Made by a program: the position numbers and the translations under genes | The notes under the pieces: model-generated | The model's input: the letters and a program-made list of their open reading frames with translations, nothing else | Database searches by the model: none | Told to the model about the DNA's origin: nothing | In this document: positions 38,501 through 53,500 of the stretch, piece after piece | Numbering within the stretch: the first letter of the stretch is position 1 | Layout of the letters: each line of letters opens with the position of its first letter | Origin: Rhabdornis inornatus | Taxonomy: Eukaryota > Chordata > Aves > Passeriformes > Rhabdornithidae | DNA: 64,000 bases | NCBI GenBank assembly: GCA_013397075.1 | Contig: VWZS01003646.1 | Span: 27,528 to 91,527 of the forward strand | Reading direction: 5' to 3'

Positions 38501-41500
38501 GAGTTTTGTATAAAAACGTACAGGAACACGAGGTGGTTTATATGTAACCAAATTAGAGCTGGGAAAAAAAACCCAAAAACCCAACATAATTTGAAATGGA
38601 AGTAGGACTTAATGAAATGCAACAGGAAGTAACTTATGTATCTTGTGTCAGGTAATCAGATCTGGGTTGTTTTTTTTTTTTTGTGTTTGCAGATGTTGAT
38701 GAGTGCCAGGCTATCCCTGGAGTCTGCCAAGGAGGAAACTGCATTAATTCAGTGGGTTCATATGAGTGCAAGTGTCCTGTGGGCTACAAACAGAATGAGG
38801 CAACTCAAAAATGTGATGGTAGGTGATGCTGTAGATCATACCTAAAAAGGCGTTTTGCAGAGCACTAGAGCACTTCGGTAATGAACATTATTAAATTGTT
38901 GAATACTTGTTATGCCTTATCTGGACAGGCATAACATCACTGAACTGTGCTCTTTGTTTCTACTTTGCAGCATCCCATTTTTCTACTTGGCTGTTCCTAT
39001 TTTGCATTAGATGTTTTTTTCTGTCTGACTCTTGTGGGTAAAAAGCAGTGTTTATTCTCTTTGAAAATTCAGAACTGTTGATAAAAACTCTGTGTGTGAG
39101 AAGCATATAACTGCTGCTGAGTTACTAGAATTTTCTTTGTTNTTTCATGGTGCAGGTACTAGGGGAGCCAACCAGGAGAAATTGGAGAGTTTTGTATAAA
39201 AACGTACAGGAACACGAGGTGGTTTATATGTAACCAAATTAGAGCTGGGAAAAAAAACCCAAAAACCCAACATAATTTGAAATGGAAGTAGGACTTAATG
39301 AAATGCAACAGGAAGTAACTTATGTATCTTGTGTCAGGTAATCAGATCTGGGTTGTTTTTTTTTTTTTGTGTTTGCAGATGTTGATGAGTGCCAGGCTAT
39401 CCCTGGAGTCTGCCAAGGAGGAAACTGCATTAATTCAGTGGGTTCATATGAGTGCAAGTGTCCTGTGGGCTACAAACAGAATGAGGCAACTCAAAAATGT
39501 GATGGTAGGTGATGCTGTAGATCATACCTAAAAAGGCGTTTTGCAGAGCACTAGAGCACTTCGGTAATGAACATTATTAAATTGTTGAATACTTGTTATG
39601 CCTTATCTGGACAGGCATAACATCACTGAACTGTGCTCTTTGTTTCTACTTTGCAGCATCCCATTTTTCTACTTGGCTGTTCCTATTTTGCATTAGATGT
39701 TTTTTTCTGTCTGACTCTTGTGGGTAAAAAGCAGTGTTTATTCTCTTTGAAAATTCAGAACTGTTGATAAAAACTCTGTGTGTGAGAAGCATATAACTGC
39801 TGCTGAGTTACTAGAATTTTCTTTGTTTTCTAAAATATGTTTTCTAGTTCAGGTAGATATTTTTGGCCTAGTGACTACAGAGTGAAAGCAAATGTGGCAG
39901 TTTTGATGAGTCTGGGTAAGTAAAAAATACCAAGGAAACACCCTTCTCTTTTAGATGAAAAATCTAAAAAAGTAGACCATGTTTAATAAGTGTAGTTTAA
40001 TAAACATAGACCATATTTACTCAGTAAACGTGTCAATGCAATTAAGAGAAGGAGTTCCTTATAATTTAAAATAGCATGAAAGAAAATTGCTGAGGTTTTT
40101 TTCTGTGAGTTTGCTGAGGACTTCACTGATTTCAGTGCCTTGTTCATGCCTTTGAAAGAAATCAGAACTTCAGACTTCATCCCCAACAGTGGGTGCTTTC
40201 ACATTTAAGTTGTGCTGATAAGAGGAGTTTCTTATTAAAGGCTTTGACTTGTTGTTTGCTGGCAGTTTAATTATGGTACCAAATTACATTATGCTCAGTA
40301 TTCAGTTACAAACAAATACATGGTTTGGAGCCAAACATCCCCTTAGAGTTTTACTGAGATTTGCCTACAACATTCACAGAAATTTAAGTAATATAATCAC
40401 TTTTAAAATCATATCTTTTCTGTGAAAACGTTGCTTCTAGTGTTGTTGCAAGTAATATTAAGTAAAAAAAATTTAAAATTCCAAAGGCATTTTTTCTGGT
40501 CCTGCCCTCCACATTCTTCTGTTTTTCTGGGGTTTGTTTTTTTGTGTTGAGTAGTTTAAATTCCTACTCAGCAGCTGCAAGGGTAGGGAGCAGGCAGGTA
40601 TGTAGATGCTCGTGGTTGAAAAGGAACAGCAGAAGTCAGAGGGTCCCCAAAAACTTCAGTGTGGCTGTTTCTCAGAGGCAGCTCTTGTCTGTCTATCCAT
40701 GCCTATAATCCATTCTTTTTTTTGTTAGAAGTGCACTTGGTTTTTTGATTCAGTTAACTGTGGTTCTTTTGATGCCAAAATAATGTATTCAGAGACATGT
40801 TTACTTTCTTCTGAAAACAGTACTTAGAGCATTCTTTGCATTCTGTTTTAACTATCTAAAGCTGGAACTGTTGAAAACATTATTCTGCACTTCTTGATAG
40901 TATCCACAGGAAAAGGTGAATGTATTTTTAACATAGATCTTCTTAAAAAGCTATGGTGCTAGTGGGACAATGCATAATAGAAGTGACACATCATCTGCAG
41001 TCTGATTTTGCTGTTATTTCATGGTTCACTAATCAACAGGTCTTCATTTCCTGTTGTAGGCAGCCTGCTGCAGAACAGGTCATATGTTCAGGCTTTTTGT
41101 CTTTTAAGCCTCTGCCACTTCTGCCCGTGGCAAAAGTTAAACACTAATTAGTCTCTGGTCACTGCTTCCCTAGTCAGATAATTCCCCACAGGGAATTAGG
41201 CAAGTAACAGCCCTCTCCTTGCAGTTTGTACCATCTTTTCTGGGGAAGAAAAACATTGTTAAAGTTCACAGCCAAGGTGGTAATGCCAAAATTATACCAG
41301 GATAATAACCTGCTTACATTACTCTAGTGATGGAGCAGGGAATGAAAGATAAGCCATGATACTATTCTGGCTTTTTTGCTTGTATGCTTAATTAAGTGTT
41401 ATAATCTCTCAGGGTTAAATTTATGGGAAAAATCTATAGGCAGTTCTTGAAACAATTGCACTTCCAGTTAGTAGGACTGGTAATTTGAATGACGTTACAT

Positions 41501-44500
41501 TATTTTTATATATATATGTGTGTGTGTGTGTATGTGTCTGTGGATGTGGGTTGGGGCATTGGGAAGAATGTAAGAAACTGGTGTCCTCTGAGGTAACAGG
41601 ACCTGTGTACAGAGAAACCATTTAATAGCAACTGCATTATTATAATGAGTTTTTTTTGTCACAAACATTGTGTAGAAATGATGTGGTATGGAGTATTCTG
41701 CTCACTCCTTTCCCTCTTGTAGGTCTGGAAAAGCAGATCAAATCATACTTACTGCTACAAAGGACAAAATCCAAGTTGGAGTCAGTAATAGTCAAGGCTC
41801 TAGTGTTCAGAGGCTGGAATCTTGCCATAGTTATTCAGACCTTCTTTACTATAACAGCAGTTCTCCTACTTCAGAAGGAGAGATTTGAGATCCCCTGTAT
41901 ACCCTCTGCCCCTGAGCATCCAGATGTATTTTGTGGGTTGGGTTTTTTTTTTTCTCCTGTTGCTCTTCCTGGAAACAACAGCACTTGTTAGAATAAGCAG
42001 GAATGTCCATGTTGTGCTTTTTGTACCATCATAGTAGAAATAATTCAGGAAAGGCCATTGCAGGGATTGTACCAAATTCCAGATACCCAGTGCACCAATG
42101 CGGTGTCTTAGTTAAACAAAAGAAAACCCCAAACCCTCCACTTTTTTTTTTTTCCGCCTAAAAGTTTTGCTCTACAATATACTGAGTTTTCACTGTCTTT
42201 TTAGGAATGGAGTGCTGTTAATTCTTAGGATGTTATTATCTCCCAGAGTTAATGGAACTTACATCTTTGGGTTACTCAGAGATGAATTAAATGTAGAGAA
42301 ACTGAGAAGAGAGAGAAACTTTTAGTTGTGCTTGCTTTACAAAAGGGGTGGAATATTACTTATTATGTTCCAGGGATCTAATAAATGTGTTCTACTTATT
42401 CTTCTCAAATAGCAAATACGTCATACTCATTAAGTAGATGTAGTTAGTTGTGACACCCTTTACAATTAAAGGTCTTCTAAGAGGTAGGATGCCTTCATTG
42501 CTTTTCCAAAAAGATACATTACTATGTACTGTTGATATCAAAAGGTTAAGGCTATATGAAACAGATTAAGGCCTTTACAAAAAAAAAGAAAAAGGTGGCA
42601 CCAAGATGGAAAGAATCCCTTAAAAGAAACAGTTCTGTCTCAGGTTTTCCTGCTTCAATGTATAATTTAATTTGACTGTATGCTATTCAAACTTGGTCCT
42701 ACCAGGTATTACTACTTTCTAACATTATTTTCAAGGAACCCGTTCCCAGAATTCGGCAGTTGAGAGCCTCATTTCTGGTACTTGTAATTCGGTTATTTAT
42801 AAAACCCTGCTTCCCCTAGCAGTAAAAGCTATGAATTCTGAACTGCAGGTAGCCAGGCTTGGTCTTTTTGGCAGAAACTCACTAGGTAATAAACCTGCAA
42901 AATTTTTGTCACATGTTTAAAAAAATGTTTCTCACGTTGAGACTGTCTGTCCCATCCTGTGTGCAGCACTGGAACCATTCATTCAACACAGCATCTCCTC
43001 TTATTTATCTTCAGAGCATTTTCTCTGAGACCACTAATTTATGTATTTTGGAGGGGGAAGGGAAGAAAATTAGTAACTTTTTCAATCTGCCTCACTAAAC
43101 ATAGGCTTCCTGAGGTGAGGTCTCAGAATTTCCAGTCACAGGGAATAACACTATTTTGAAATAATTGCACATTCAAGAACCAGGGAGGAGGAAGTGGAGA
43201 CAGAGATTTGGCTCAAAAACCAGTGAAACAAAAAAATCCAATTACTTCTTACTGCTCCAGTAAGTTAAATAAATTATTCTTCCACCAGATTTCTCCATGT
43301 TAATTGGTTTTGCTGTCCACATGCAGAAGACTGTGGAGTCTTCCTTCCACTCTTGATCACTGCCTAGATTTTAGGAAGGTGCTTTTTTACCTTCCCAGCT
43401 TCCTGTCATTCTTGGACAAGAGCCCTAGACAGTGTTAAACTCCGATGCATGTAGCCAGTTAGGAAGGATGGTCTGCGTCCTGCAGCTTTGCAGAAGTGGT
43501 GAAAAACTTCCTTCATCTGCCTTTCACTTGCCAGCTACAAACTCTGCTACTCACTGCTCTGATGGGCTTTGCGCTGTTGGACCACTGGTTTGGAATTTGG
43601 CAGTCCCTTGTTACACACAGCAGCTCATTTATCAGCGTGGTGACATCTCAATTCATACATATTTACACACAAAATTGCCTCAGTGCTCAGGTGGGACCAC
43701 TGCTTCCAGACAGCAGAAATACTTGAACGGGACAAAAGGTTCGTTTGCATTTGAAGGGCTTGGCCAAAATTCTTTCTTACAGTTGGAGTGTTATGGGTCC
43801 AGAAAGCAGTCACATCTCATGAGCAATATTTGTGTGGTCACAGGAAGCCCAGAGATGTCCTGGCTGGCTACTGTGCCATCCTTTTCCCCTCAGCCTGAAA
43901 GCAGGATGTGTATTTTGGCATTCCAGTCGTAGCTGTTCTGTGCTTCTCAGACGTGGCACTGAGTCATTCAGGAGGAGGAAATCCCAGCCTGCTCTGGTGT
44001 ACTCTGTGACATGAAGTGTTAAACACCCGGTGCATCTATAAGGAAAACCTCCAACAGGTGGCAAACAAAACTATTTTCAGCAAGCAAGCACCAGCAATAT
44101 TTTATTCAGAGTTGAGTAACAACTTCATTTCAGAAAAGTTCTCTTCCCTCTTTTTGTATGTATGAGTGCTCTGCTAATTATCTGATATTCTTTCCTTTTT
44201 GGGTAGATATTGATGAATGCAGCGTCATCCCAGGGATTTGTGAGGGTGGTGTTTGCTCCAACACTGTGGGGAGTTATTTCTGCATCTGTCCACGGGGTTT
44301 TGTCACATCTGTGGATGGATCCTGCACTCCTGGTAGGTGCTCCAGCCATCTGGCACTTCCCCCCTGCCCCAGGGCCTCACTCTGTTGTCCAGGCAAACAT
44401 AGGAATTGTTAATTAATATTTGTTTCTTGAATCTGCATCTGATGCGCCCAAAAGTTAAGCTCACTTTGGTTTAAAAGGAGCAAACATTTATCCTGAATCA

Positions 44501-47500
44501 GTGCTTCAAATCCCATATCACACAGGTTAATTTAACATTTAGTGGTCAACATAAGGCACAAACATAAACACAAAAAGCATTAAGTAGCATATGCTGATGT
44601 GCCACTAATTTGTCAGAAACAGATAATGAAGCAAACTTAAGTGTTAGATTTCAACAGATTGCACCTTTTACAGGACAGTTTATTTAATAGCTATCCTTAC
44701 ATTTTTGCTTATTTCCACATCTTGATTTCTTATATATAGGTGCATGTGTCAAGTACATGATTTAAACCATTCTAATCAATTAACTATAAATACTGCATAC
44801 CACATGTAAAAAACCTTAACAATTGCTAACAGTAATGTATTTTCTAGATCTCATATGGTTCTTATTTCAGATTATCTCAGAGCTCTTTGTTCTTATATTG
44901 GGGAAGGGATAGGAATTCTGAAGAGGTTTATGACTTGCAGATAGATGATGTAAGCAAGTAGCAGCACAACACCTACAGTGATTTAATAATTTTTTTAACA
45001 ATGTGGCCACCTTCTGTTATTCGGATTCATCTGAGGAGTGCCAACTTCAAATACATTGTGGCTGGGCTCAGGAATATTGAAAACCTATGATTTCCAATAT
45101 CAAAATTTCTGTGGATTTTGCCACGTTTTACAATTTAATTTTTAAAGTCAGCTCCCAAACCTGACTGCTGCAGAAAAATCACATGCCCTAATCTGCAAAG
45201 GGCAGGTACTTACGTTACAAAGAAAATATGTCTGAAGGTTCTTGTGCTGTATCATATTAGAGTATAATTCATACACTCCAGAAGTGTAATTTCTCATTTA
45301 CTTAGGAGAAAAGTGAAGAATGTTAACCTTATTTCAAAGTATTTTGTTCTTTCTAGTTTAAGATTAATATTTGCTTTCAAACAAAGCATCAGGATCTGCT
45401 CAGACCATGTATTTTCAAATTAATTGAGTTTTACTTGCAGTCAGCATTCAGGACTGTGACAATAAAAGATCTGCCCTTGAAGGAGAGTAGTTTTCACATG
45501 GCATTACCAAATACTCTGTTGCACTTTCAGTCAATTGAGCAGAGCAGATTGAATAACATTTTTTCAGTTAGATACATCTAAACCACGGAAAAATTAATTA
45601 AATTAATTTATTTGTGTTGCTTTTGCTACATGAAGTATCTTGGGTTTTGCCATAATAGGGTTTCCATATATATATAGATATATTTGTAGTTTTTGTTTGT
45701 ATTGCTTTTGTCTTTCATATCATCCATATTTCCTGTTGGATTGAGCAGACTTTAGGATTGCATGATGGATTAATGCAAGGCTAATGCCACTGCACCTGTG
45801 TGATCCTGCAGTAAATCCAATGTGGAATATGTGGGTCAGATAATTACTGGGTGCAGTTTGGATATTGTGGGGGGTTTTTGGTTGGTTGCTTGGTTTTGGT
45901 TTTGTTTTTTTAATACAACTTCTAAAGCATTTTTGTCCTTACCTCAGGTGAACAAGGGAAGGTACCTTTGAGAGCTCATGCTGATGCCTTTTTCTCTGGC
46001 CCTAAAAATATGAGTAGACAAAACTAGAGTGATAAAAAGGGTACCTTGATATGAGGATCCTCGAGTACACAAATTCATCAGGTAGAAAAGGCTGAAGATG
46101 CACCTGCTGTGGAACATGTGTACAATTTTTGTAGATTCTGAAAACTGACAAAACTGACAAAAATCCCCAATTAGGAACCTGCCTGGTGGAGTAATTCCCC
46201 CAGTTCCAGCACCTTCTAGATTCTCCCCTCTTTGGATGAAATCCGGGCCCTGTTTACAAAAGTCTGTCTTGGAAAGCTGGTTTCAGCCCTGGTTTCTAAG
46301 GAAAACTGCGATAGCACAGGGATACTGGAATTTGTTTTGTCATTCTCACTAGGAAAATGTTGAAACTAAGCTGCAGTGTGAGGCTACAAAGCTACAAGTA
46401 CATGTGTAAAGGATACAGAGAATATATAAAAGAAAAAAGGGTGAATCCAAAACGGCATCCATGTCACTATTTTTGGTTTTTTTTTGTTTTTAACTTGATA
46501 CCAGACCAGAGAGCAGGCAGCTGTTTCTCCAGCACTGCGAGTGGCCGCTGTGCACAGGAGCTGCCTGGAAGGTTCACCAAAAGGCAGTGCTGCTGTGAGT
46601 CTGGCCACTGCTGGGCCGGTGGCTCTGTCCAGGAGGTGTGTCCTGTCAGAGGATCTGGTGAGTGCCCTCTTGGTTTGGCTGGTTTGTTTTCTCCTTCTTG
46701 CTGTTCATTCTGCTTGGGGTGGAGGTCACTGGGGGGTTTTAAACTGGTTTAAAATGTAGGCTAAACAGAAAAAAAGAGAAGGTAATGGATTGCATTATTT
46801 TTCATTTCTGTGTTTTTAATACTGATATTACCATCTGTTAACCATTTTTCTTTTTGGTCCATGGTTGTTTGGCACTTGTTTCTTTCATGTCCTTTTGTTG
46901 ACTTTGGAAATAGTTTTTTGGGAAATGGGTAAGGTTTTATGGTCAGGCTCAAAGAGGAAACGACTCTTAGGGTCTACAGTTAATTTTGCTTTAAAGGAGC
47001 AGCTGCTCTCTTGTTCCATTGCATTTTGGGTTACTTTGAACTAGAACGCACCAGTTTTTAAGTTGTTCTTTCAGTTCTGCTCAGAGAAGAATAGTGCACA
47101 TCCGTAGTGAAAGGTATATTCTTTATCAACACCTCAGAGAAACCAGGGAGTTAAAGTGCTGCTGTCAACACATCAACAAGATGCTTTCAATATAGTTGAA
47201 CAAATATTCTTAAATTGCAGCATTCCTTGTTATCATTTCTAGTGTCCTTCCTCAAGTAGCACCTGCCCACAACCAAGGGGGGTTCGGAGCAGCAAGGGGA
47301 ACACGCGACACTGGGGGAATGAGGAGCTGCCATCCTGCTTTTTGCATCACACAGGGAGAGCTGTGCCTTCCTTTTGAGCTGCCTGTGAGAGTCTGACCTG
47401 CTCTGTGCTTCTCTGTCCCCCCTGTCTGACAGATGACCACCGCAGGCTGTGTGTGGAGGGTGCCCCCGCCCGAGGCGGCTCCCGGCGCGGTGGGGCAGGA

Positions 47501-50500
47501 GGGAATGGGTTCCTTCCCGGGGGCAATGGAAATGGCTTCGGACCAAGAGGAGCAGGGTTCATCCCCATCCCAGGAAGCAACGGATTCTCCCCAGCTGCGG
47601 GTGGAACAGGGGTAGGAGCAGGTGGTCACAGTCCCACTGGAAGTGGCCCGATCATTACAGGGCTGAGTAAGTGCTTGCCTTCTGACTTGTTTCACGCTTT
47701 TTTTTCCTTCTTTTCCACTATTCCTTCTGTTTTTGCTTTATTTTTACTGCTCAGTCTGGATATGATACGGTGTTCTTAACACTTTACAATTACTTTGCCA
47801 TTCAAGCACATTTTAAACAGCTCAGCTGATGTATCAGGAAGTTCAGGAGCCCTTTTTTCAACAGCAGTTCAAAGGTGGAGGTTTTTGCTTGACTTCAGTT
47901 ACAGAGTCCCTGAGCATATGTTCCTGTTGAGGTGTCTTTGTCAGCACTAACAAAACTCCCAGATTTCTAAATGTTTTCAAAAAAACCACCAGGGTTTAAA
48001 ATAAACTGTCTTCTGTATTTTCTCTTCCAACTGTAAAACCTACTTACTCTGTGGAAACGCTGCCTTGGCTAAAAGCCCAAGGTGAATAATTTTCTGGCAG
48101 AAGTCTCATGGATGCAAACATGGCTTATGACATGTGTAAACACATCTCTGGGATCACAACCACAGAGATCATAAAATGTAAGAGGTATTATTAAGACAGG
48201 TACACCAAAAATTGCTTCGACTTTCACACAAATCAGGGTTTATCCATGATTTCACTGACAGGTTCATCAGGCCATAGATGGAAATGGTAAACCATGTTTA
48301 GGAATGTTTGTCTAATGTGGTTTTTATTTCCAAGAACTGTTTGTTGTTATTAGTTTACTGCCAAGCCAACAGATAGTGCTTTGGAAAAGGGTTTTTTTTA
48401 AATGTTTGTGCACCTGATAACATCCTCTCTGAAGCCAAGTGTGCTGTTCATATTTACTTCCATTTGAAAATCTGAATATTTGCCTCTCATTCTGATTCTT
48501 TTTTTTACATTAGCAATACTCAATCAGACAATAGACAACTGCAAGCACCATCCCAACCTTTGTTTGAATGGACGTTGTATACCAACCCCCTCTAGTTACA
48601 GATGTGAATGCAACATGGGATATAAGCAGGATGCAAATGGGGATTGTATTGGTGAGTGCACATTTCAAAATCCGTTATTGTAATATTCTTCATCTTAAAA
48701 TCTGGGCTGTTTTACAAAAAGAAATCATATTCATTTTAATGATACTGCTCTTCAGAGAGAGTCCAAAGACCATGGTATTAGTTACACAAGAATATTTTCA
48801 ATTTTCTATGAGAGCAGTCTGTTTTCTTACCAAGAAAAAAAAAAATCTTTAATTGTAGGTATGATGTTGAATATTCCTATTCCTGTCCTTAAAGGCTATT
48901 GCACATTTTTGTCATATTCAGTAAAGTAAGTTTTGCTTCATTTTCTCTTTTGCTAGGCTCGCAAAGCTCCACTTTTGGGATGTAGTATTGTTATGATCAA
49001 GATGATGAAAGGTAGAATTTATGTTTTGCCTCCTTATAAGGATTAATGGCAATTTGAAAGATATAAAATAATTTTAAAGTTGCATTAATTAACTTCTGGT
49101 TAAGTTTGCATTTCATATGAAAAAACAGAACGCTAACTTCATATAATAAGAACTCATTTTAAGAAAACTCAGTTAACAGGGAGTCCACCGCTTTCCTAAG
49201 CAGTTGCACTGCTCCCATAGTCAAGTATCCGGAAAGTTTTCAGAACATCTAATCTAATTTAAACGCTACATTTGCAAAAAAAAAAATCAGCTTATCATTA
49301 TTTCTTGTCTTATCCTCACTATACAAGGGAAGCAGTTCAGTGCCTTCTTCATTTCACTTTTTTGTACTTGAAGGTTGATACAGTTCTTCTTCTGAGTTGT
49401 CCTTTATGATACAGCGAGCCTGAATTTTTTTAGCTTTTTTATTTGGGTGAGACTTTTGTGTACCTCTGATTTCTGACTGGGAAGTTCAGCAGGCTTTAAT
49501 CTCCTGCTGCATCCTTGGGTCTCAGGAGCCATAATCACACTGTGAGTGGGGAGCAGGAGTTTTGTAATGTCTGTCTTGTCTCTGTAATGTTCTTCATAGA
49601 GTGTGGGGAACCCTGGCTTATTTGTTACAGCACCAGATCTAGCATCACTGAAATCAAAAATATTTTTAACTGTGGTGGACATTGACACTCAGATTATCCG
49701 GCATCTTGTACTCTGTTATCTTTTTTAAATCTAGTTCACATCTGTTCGTATTTTTTTACTTGGGGGTCAAGTTGAAAATAACATCTGAAGCACATGGGTT
49801 GTAGCAAGTAGAGCTATATGAACTTAAAAGTTTTTAGGTTTTCAGTTGTCATTGGAGTATGGCTGTAATCTGTGGTTTGAAAGGCCCATCAGCTTTAAAT
49901 ATCTGGGTGCTGAGACAGAAAAATACAATGTGTTCTTGATAAGGTCAGTCCCTGTCTCTTCTGGGGGTTCACCCTGCAGGACACTTGTTTGGCAGTTCTC
50001 CAGGTTTGTGATAATAGTGGAATTGTATCTAGTTTTCAGTTTGGGGTCCAAGTGCCTGAAAACTGTGAGATTAGATTAATTGGTGCATTGAGGGGAAAAA
50101 AAAAGTTGACCTGGTTAATTCTCTAGCGTACAGGTATGTGCCCAGTAAAAATGTGTATTCACATAAGGAGCTTAATCTTGACTTTGCAATGCTTACCTCA
50201 GCATGAAAGAGTAGACTGAAAACAAAGACAATTTTGGATGCAGTGGGATCAAAACAAAAATTTCAATTGGTTTAACAAAAGCTGAAGATGCAGTGCCAGC
50301 TACAGTGCTGTCCCACACTGAAAGCATGGGAAAAGACCCCAAAAATGGCTTCCAAAAAGTTTAAGTGTCATTTTCCCAATTTTTTTCCTGCATGAACTGA
50401 ATCAGTCATTACTAATTTCAGCTCCACAGTGGTTTGCCTTTTCAATAGCTGCTTCAACTCAGATGATGTCTTATAAGAGAGTGAACTCTATGAATTATAA

Positions 50501-53500
50501 ATTACTCTGTGAACTCTATAAATAACACAGCTTTGTTTCACTGTAATTTTCTAATTGTGTTATAAAGAAGCAGCCAAGGTATCTAAAGTTCCCTACTGAA
50601 TTTGGGATTTGTGAACAGTAGTTGCTGCAAATTACACAGAAAGTTTCTTGGCAATACAGGCAGGAACTTAACTGCAAGGATTTCATGTGTGTGCTGATAC
50701 ATATTAAAATAATTTAAAGGCTTGTTTGAATCTAATTTGACTATTTCTCTTATTATTGAAAGAACAGTCTTGGGAAATAGGGTTAATGGCATATAAATGA
50801 ACACTATTTCTGTACTTCTCTGTCTGCCTGCTCCCAAAGCACTAAATTAAGGGTCCAGAAATGGTTACATATTTTTCTATGGAGTTAAAGAAAAGTCCTG
50901 TTTCAAGATTAATCCTGTCAAACAAAAAAACCCTGTGGTGTTATTTATTGTTCTCTGACCTAAATTTGCATTATGCTGTTCTCACAACAGAACATGCCTG
51001 ATGGGCCAAGGACCATGAGTGTCCCTAGTAGTCTGACTAGGAATGGTCAGTCCTTTTCTCCAAAATAGACAGCTTTTGTTTTATTACCTTTCCTTATTCA
51101 TTTCTGCTTATTAAAACTCTGGGTAAAACTGTAGAGACGCTTAAAAAAATGGGAGTAAACCCATAGGTGTGCTGTGTTGAATTTTAGTTATCTTGTCAAT
51201 ACAAATATGCCTATTTAAAATTCTGTAATTTGTCTCCAGACTTATTGCAGTAAGTCTTTTAAAGGTGGTTTTGGAAGACTCCTACTGTGCCTGATAGAGT
51301 TCTGACAATTGTTAGTGATGAAAAACTGAGAAGTGGAGATGTGTGTGAGGCAAGTGCTGAAAGAGAAATATTTTACATTGAATGGGGTATGCTGGGAGAC
51401 AGAATAAATGGGTTAAATATCTCTGTCTCAGATGTTTCCTGTTTATACTGCTGGAATATGCATGATTTCAATGCAAACGGAAGGCCAACAGCTCCTTTAT
51501 ACTAACATACATTTGCCATTTCCCTCAGTTATCAAGAGCTTATAAAAATAAGAGCATCTTAAGATGCATGTGGAAGTCATGTGATGCACATGGCTTTGGA
51601 AGGATTTTCAAAGCTTAAGTCAGCTGTTTCATAGAGAAACTCTGCATTCCTACTGCAGAGTTTATAAAATTACAGACAGATCCTTTCTAGCATGAACATG
51701 GGCTTTTTTTTGAAGCAAGTTGAAGCCTGTAATAGAGAAGGTCCTAAATATCATTCTCTGCAGGAGAACTACACAAAATAGATGAGTGCTGTATGAAGTA
51801 TTTATAAGTAAACTTATAATAAAGCAAGATATAAATACAAGTAAAGTCATTTGAATTAGGGGACTTGAAAAAAAAATTATTGCAGGATGTGATTCAGAGT
51901 TTGATGTTCTTTTGGTAGCTGAGGACTTTGTTCTGAAAGGGTAGTGTTCAGTCCTCCTTGACCCCTTCCCATATCAGCTGAGCACTGAGGAAAAATCACC
52001 TCTCATGTGAAACCATCCCACTCATGACAAGGAGCATCCCAACATCCAGGCATGGCAGAGAAACATGAGGGCAGGGAACTACTACAGTGACACAGACTGG
52101 CATGCAAAAACTCAGTTACCTCTGTTTTTAACACTCTGAATTCCTCTTTTCTTTATCTTATCTCAATTATTGTGGTTTTACTGCAGTGGTGGTTTGATCA
52201 GTGGGTATGTAAATGTGAATGAGCTAATTATTTGGGAGGGGAGGTATTTGTTTCTTCCATTTGCTTTTCCTTTATTCATTCAGCTGTTTACAGATTGTAT
52301 CTGGGCACCAAGAGCGCTGTAAAGCAGGCCATTATATCAGTGACTTGTGTTAACACAAATCTCTTTATGCACGCTGATGCTTCTGGTTTAAGCTTTGTGT
52401 TCATTAGCAGAGTAATTTCTGTTAAATATGTGGTCTCATTTATGATAAAATAAGAACAATACTAGCCTTTTGCCATCTTTTATAGTGAAATGGTTCGTGG
52501 TGCAGCACTTTCTAGAAAGTGCACATAAATATTCAGATGATTTCAATTTCTTGTCACATTGCAGTATTCTCAAGATGTAATGAGGAAAGTTGTAGAACCA
52601 GGTTTGATAAGGAGTGAGTGGAAATGATCACGAAAATTGCCCTGGGATGTTCTTGGTATTTCTGGAAGCACGCACTGTGAAGTGCATGGGAAAATCATCA
52701 TTGTTAGGAACTGATCAGCAGTGGCTTCAGAGCTTCTTATGGCAGCTTTCAGCCAGACGCCAGAAACTCCTGTGGATCGCCACTGGCTTTGTAGTGTTAA
52801 AAGTGTGCCTAAATGAAGATATGAGTAATTACAAATCCATTGTAAATGAAATGAAGGGCATAGCTAGAGGAAAAAGTCAAATCAGCAAAAGTTGCTGATA
52901 AAGAAATGGGTGATTTCATCAAGGGGTCAATTTGTCACCTGTAAATTGAACTCTAACAGAGAGTAGCTGCTCAGGTCATCCTTTAGGAGCTGCAGTGGGG
53001 TCTGAGCCAGCTCTCCTGCCTTGCCAGACCGGTGGGATACACCCACTCTGCCCCCTGGATTACAGTGGGCAAGGGTCCTGGAGAGTTTACAGAAATGTAA
53101 TGGGGTGAACAATCGATGTTGTTTTATATCTTTGTGAGCCAAAGACATGTCTGACTCACTGGTAACTACTGGGAATCAAGTTCGGAAAGGGTTCTTGAAA
53201 ACACCTGTTGAAGTTTTCAGAGCCCTGTGTCAAATGAGACATGGTTATTTCGGAGTTATTTCTGAGCAATTAGCTGACATCTAAATTGGTTAAAATGTGT
53301 TTGGTTGCACCCAGGTACCCAAAACCTTTGGAGAGTAAGGTTCTTTATGGAAAAAGATTAGGTTAAATCTGCTAATACTCTGCAAAGACTGGGGTTGAGG
53401 ATGCAGTGGAGCATAAATAATTGAGATGTGGTGCACAGACTGCGGTCTTATTAAGAATCCCTCCTGCTGGTGTGTGCCCCCTCCTCACTTTTTTACGACA

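Larger units (their letters stand above)
34083..38692 (+). other. FBN2: FBN2 intron 6 (4.6 kb)
   Basis: Donor GTGAGC. It contains two antisense CR1 fragments (about 35.1-35.35 kb and 37.87-37.98 kb). The last 236 bp belong to the duplicated exon-7 block. No other gene is seen. Confidence 0.88.
38819..44206 (+). other. FBN2: FBN2 intron 7 (about 5.4 kb as assembled)
   Basis: As assembled it includes the second exon-7 copy. It also holds a TG microsatellite at 41.5 kb. A long open frame at 43432-43932 is unrecognised. The true length is probably 686 bp shorter if the duplication is artefactual. Confidence 0.8.

Noticed and set aside
43432..43932. 166-codon open frame in intron 7
   Set aside because: The translation has no recognisable family, signal or repeat pattern, and it lies in ordinary intron. 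Length is within chance expectation.
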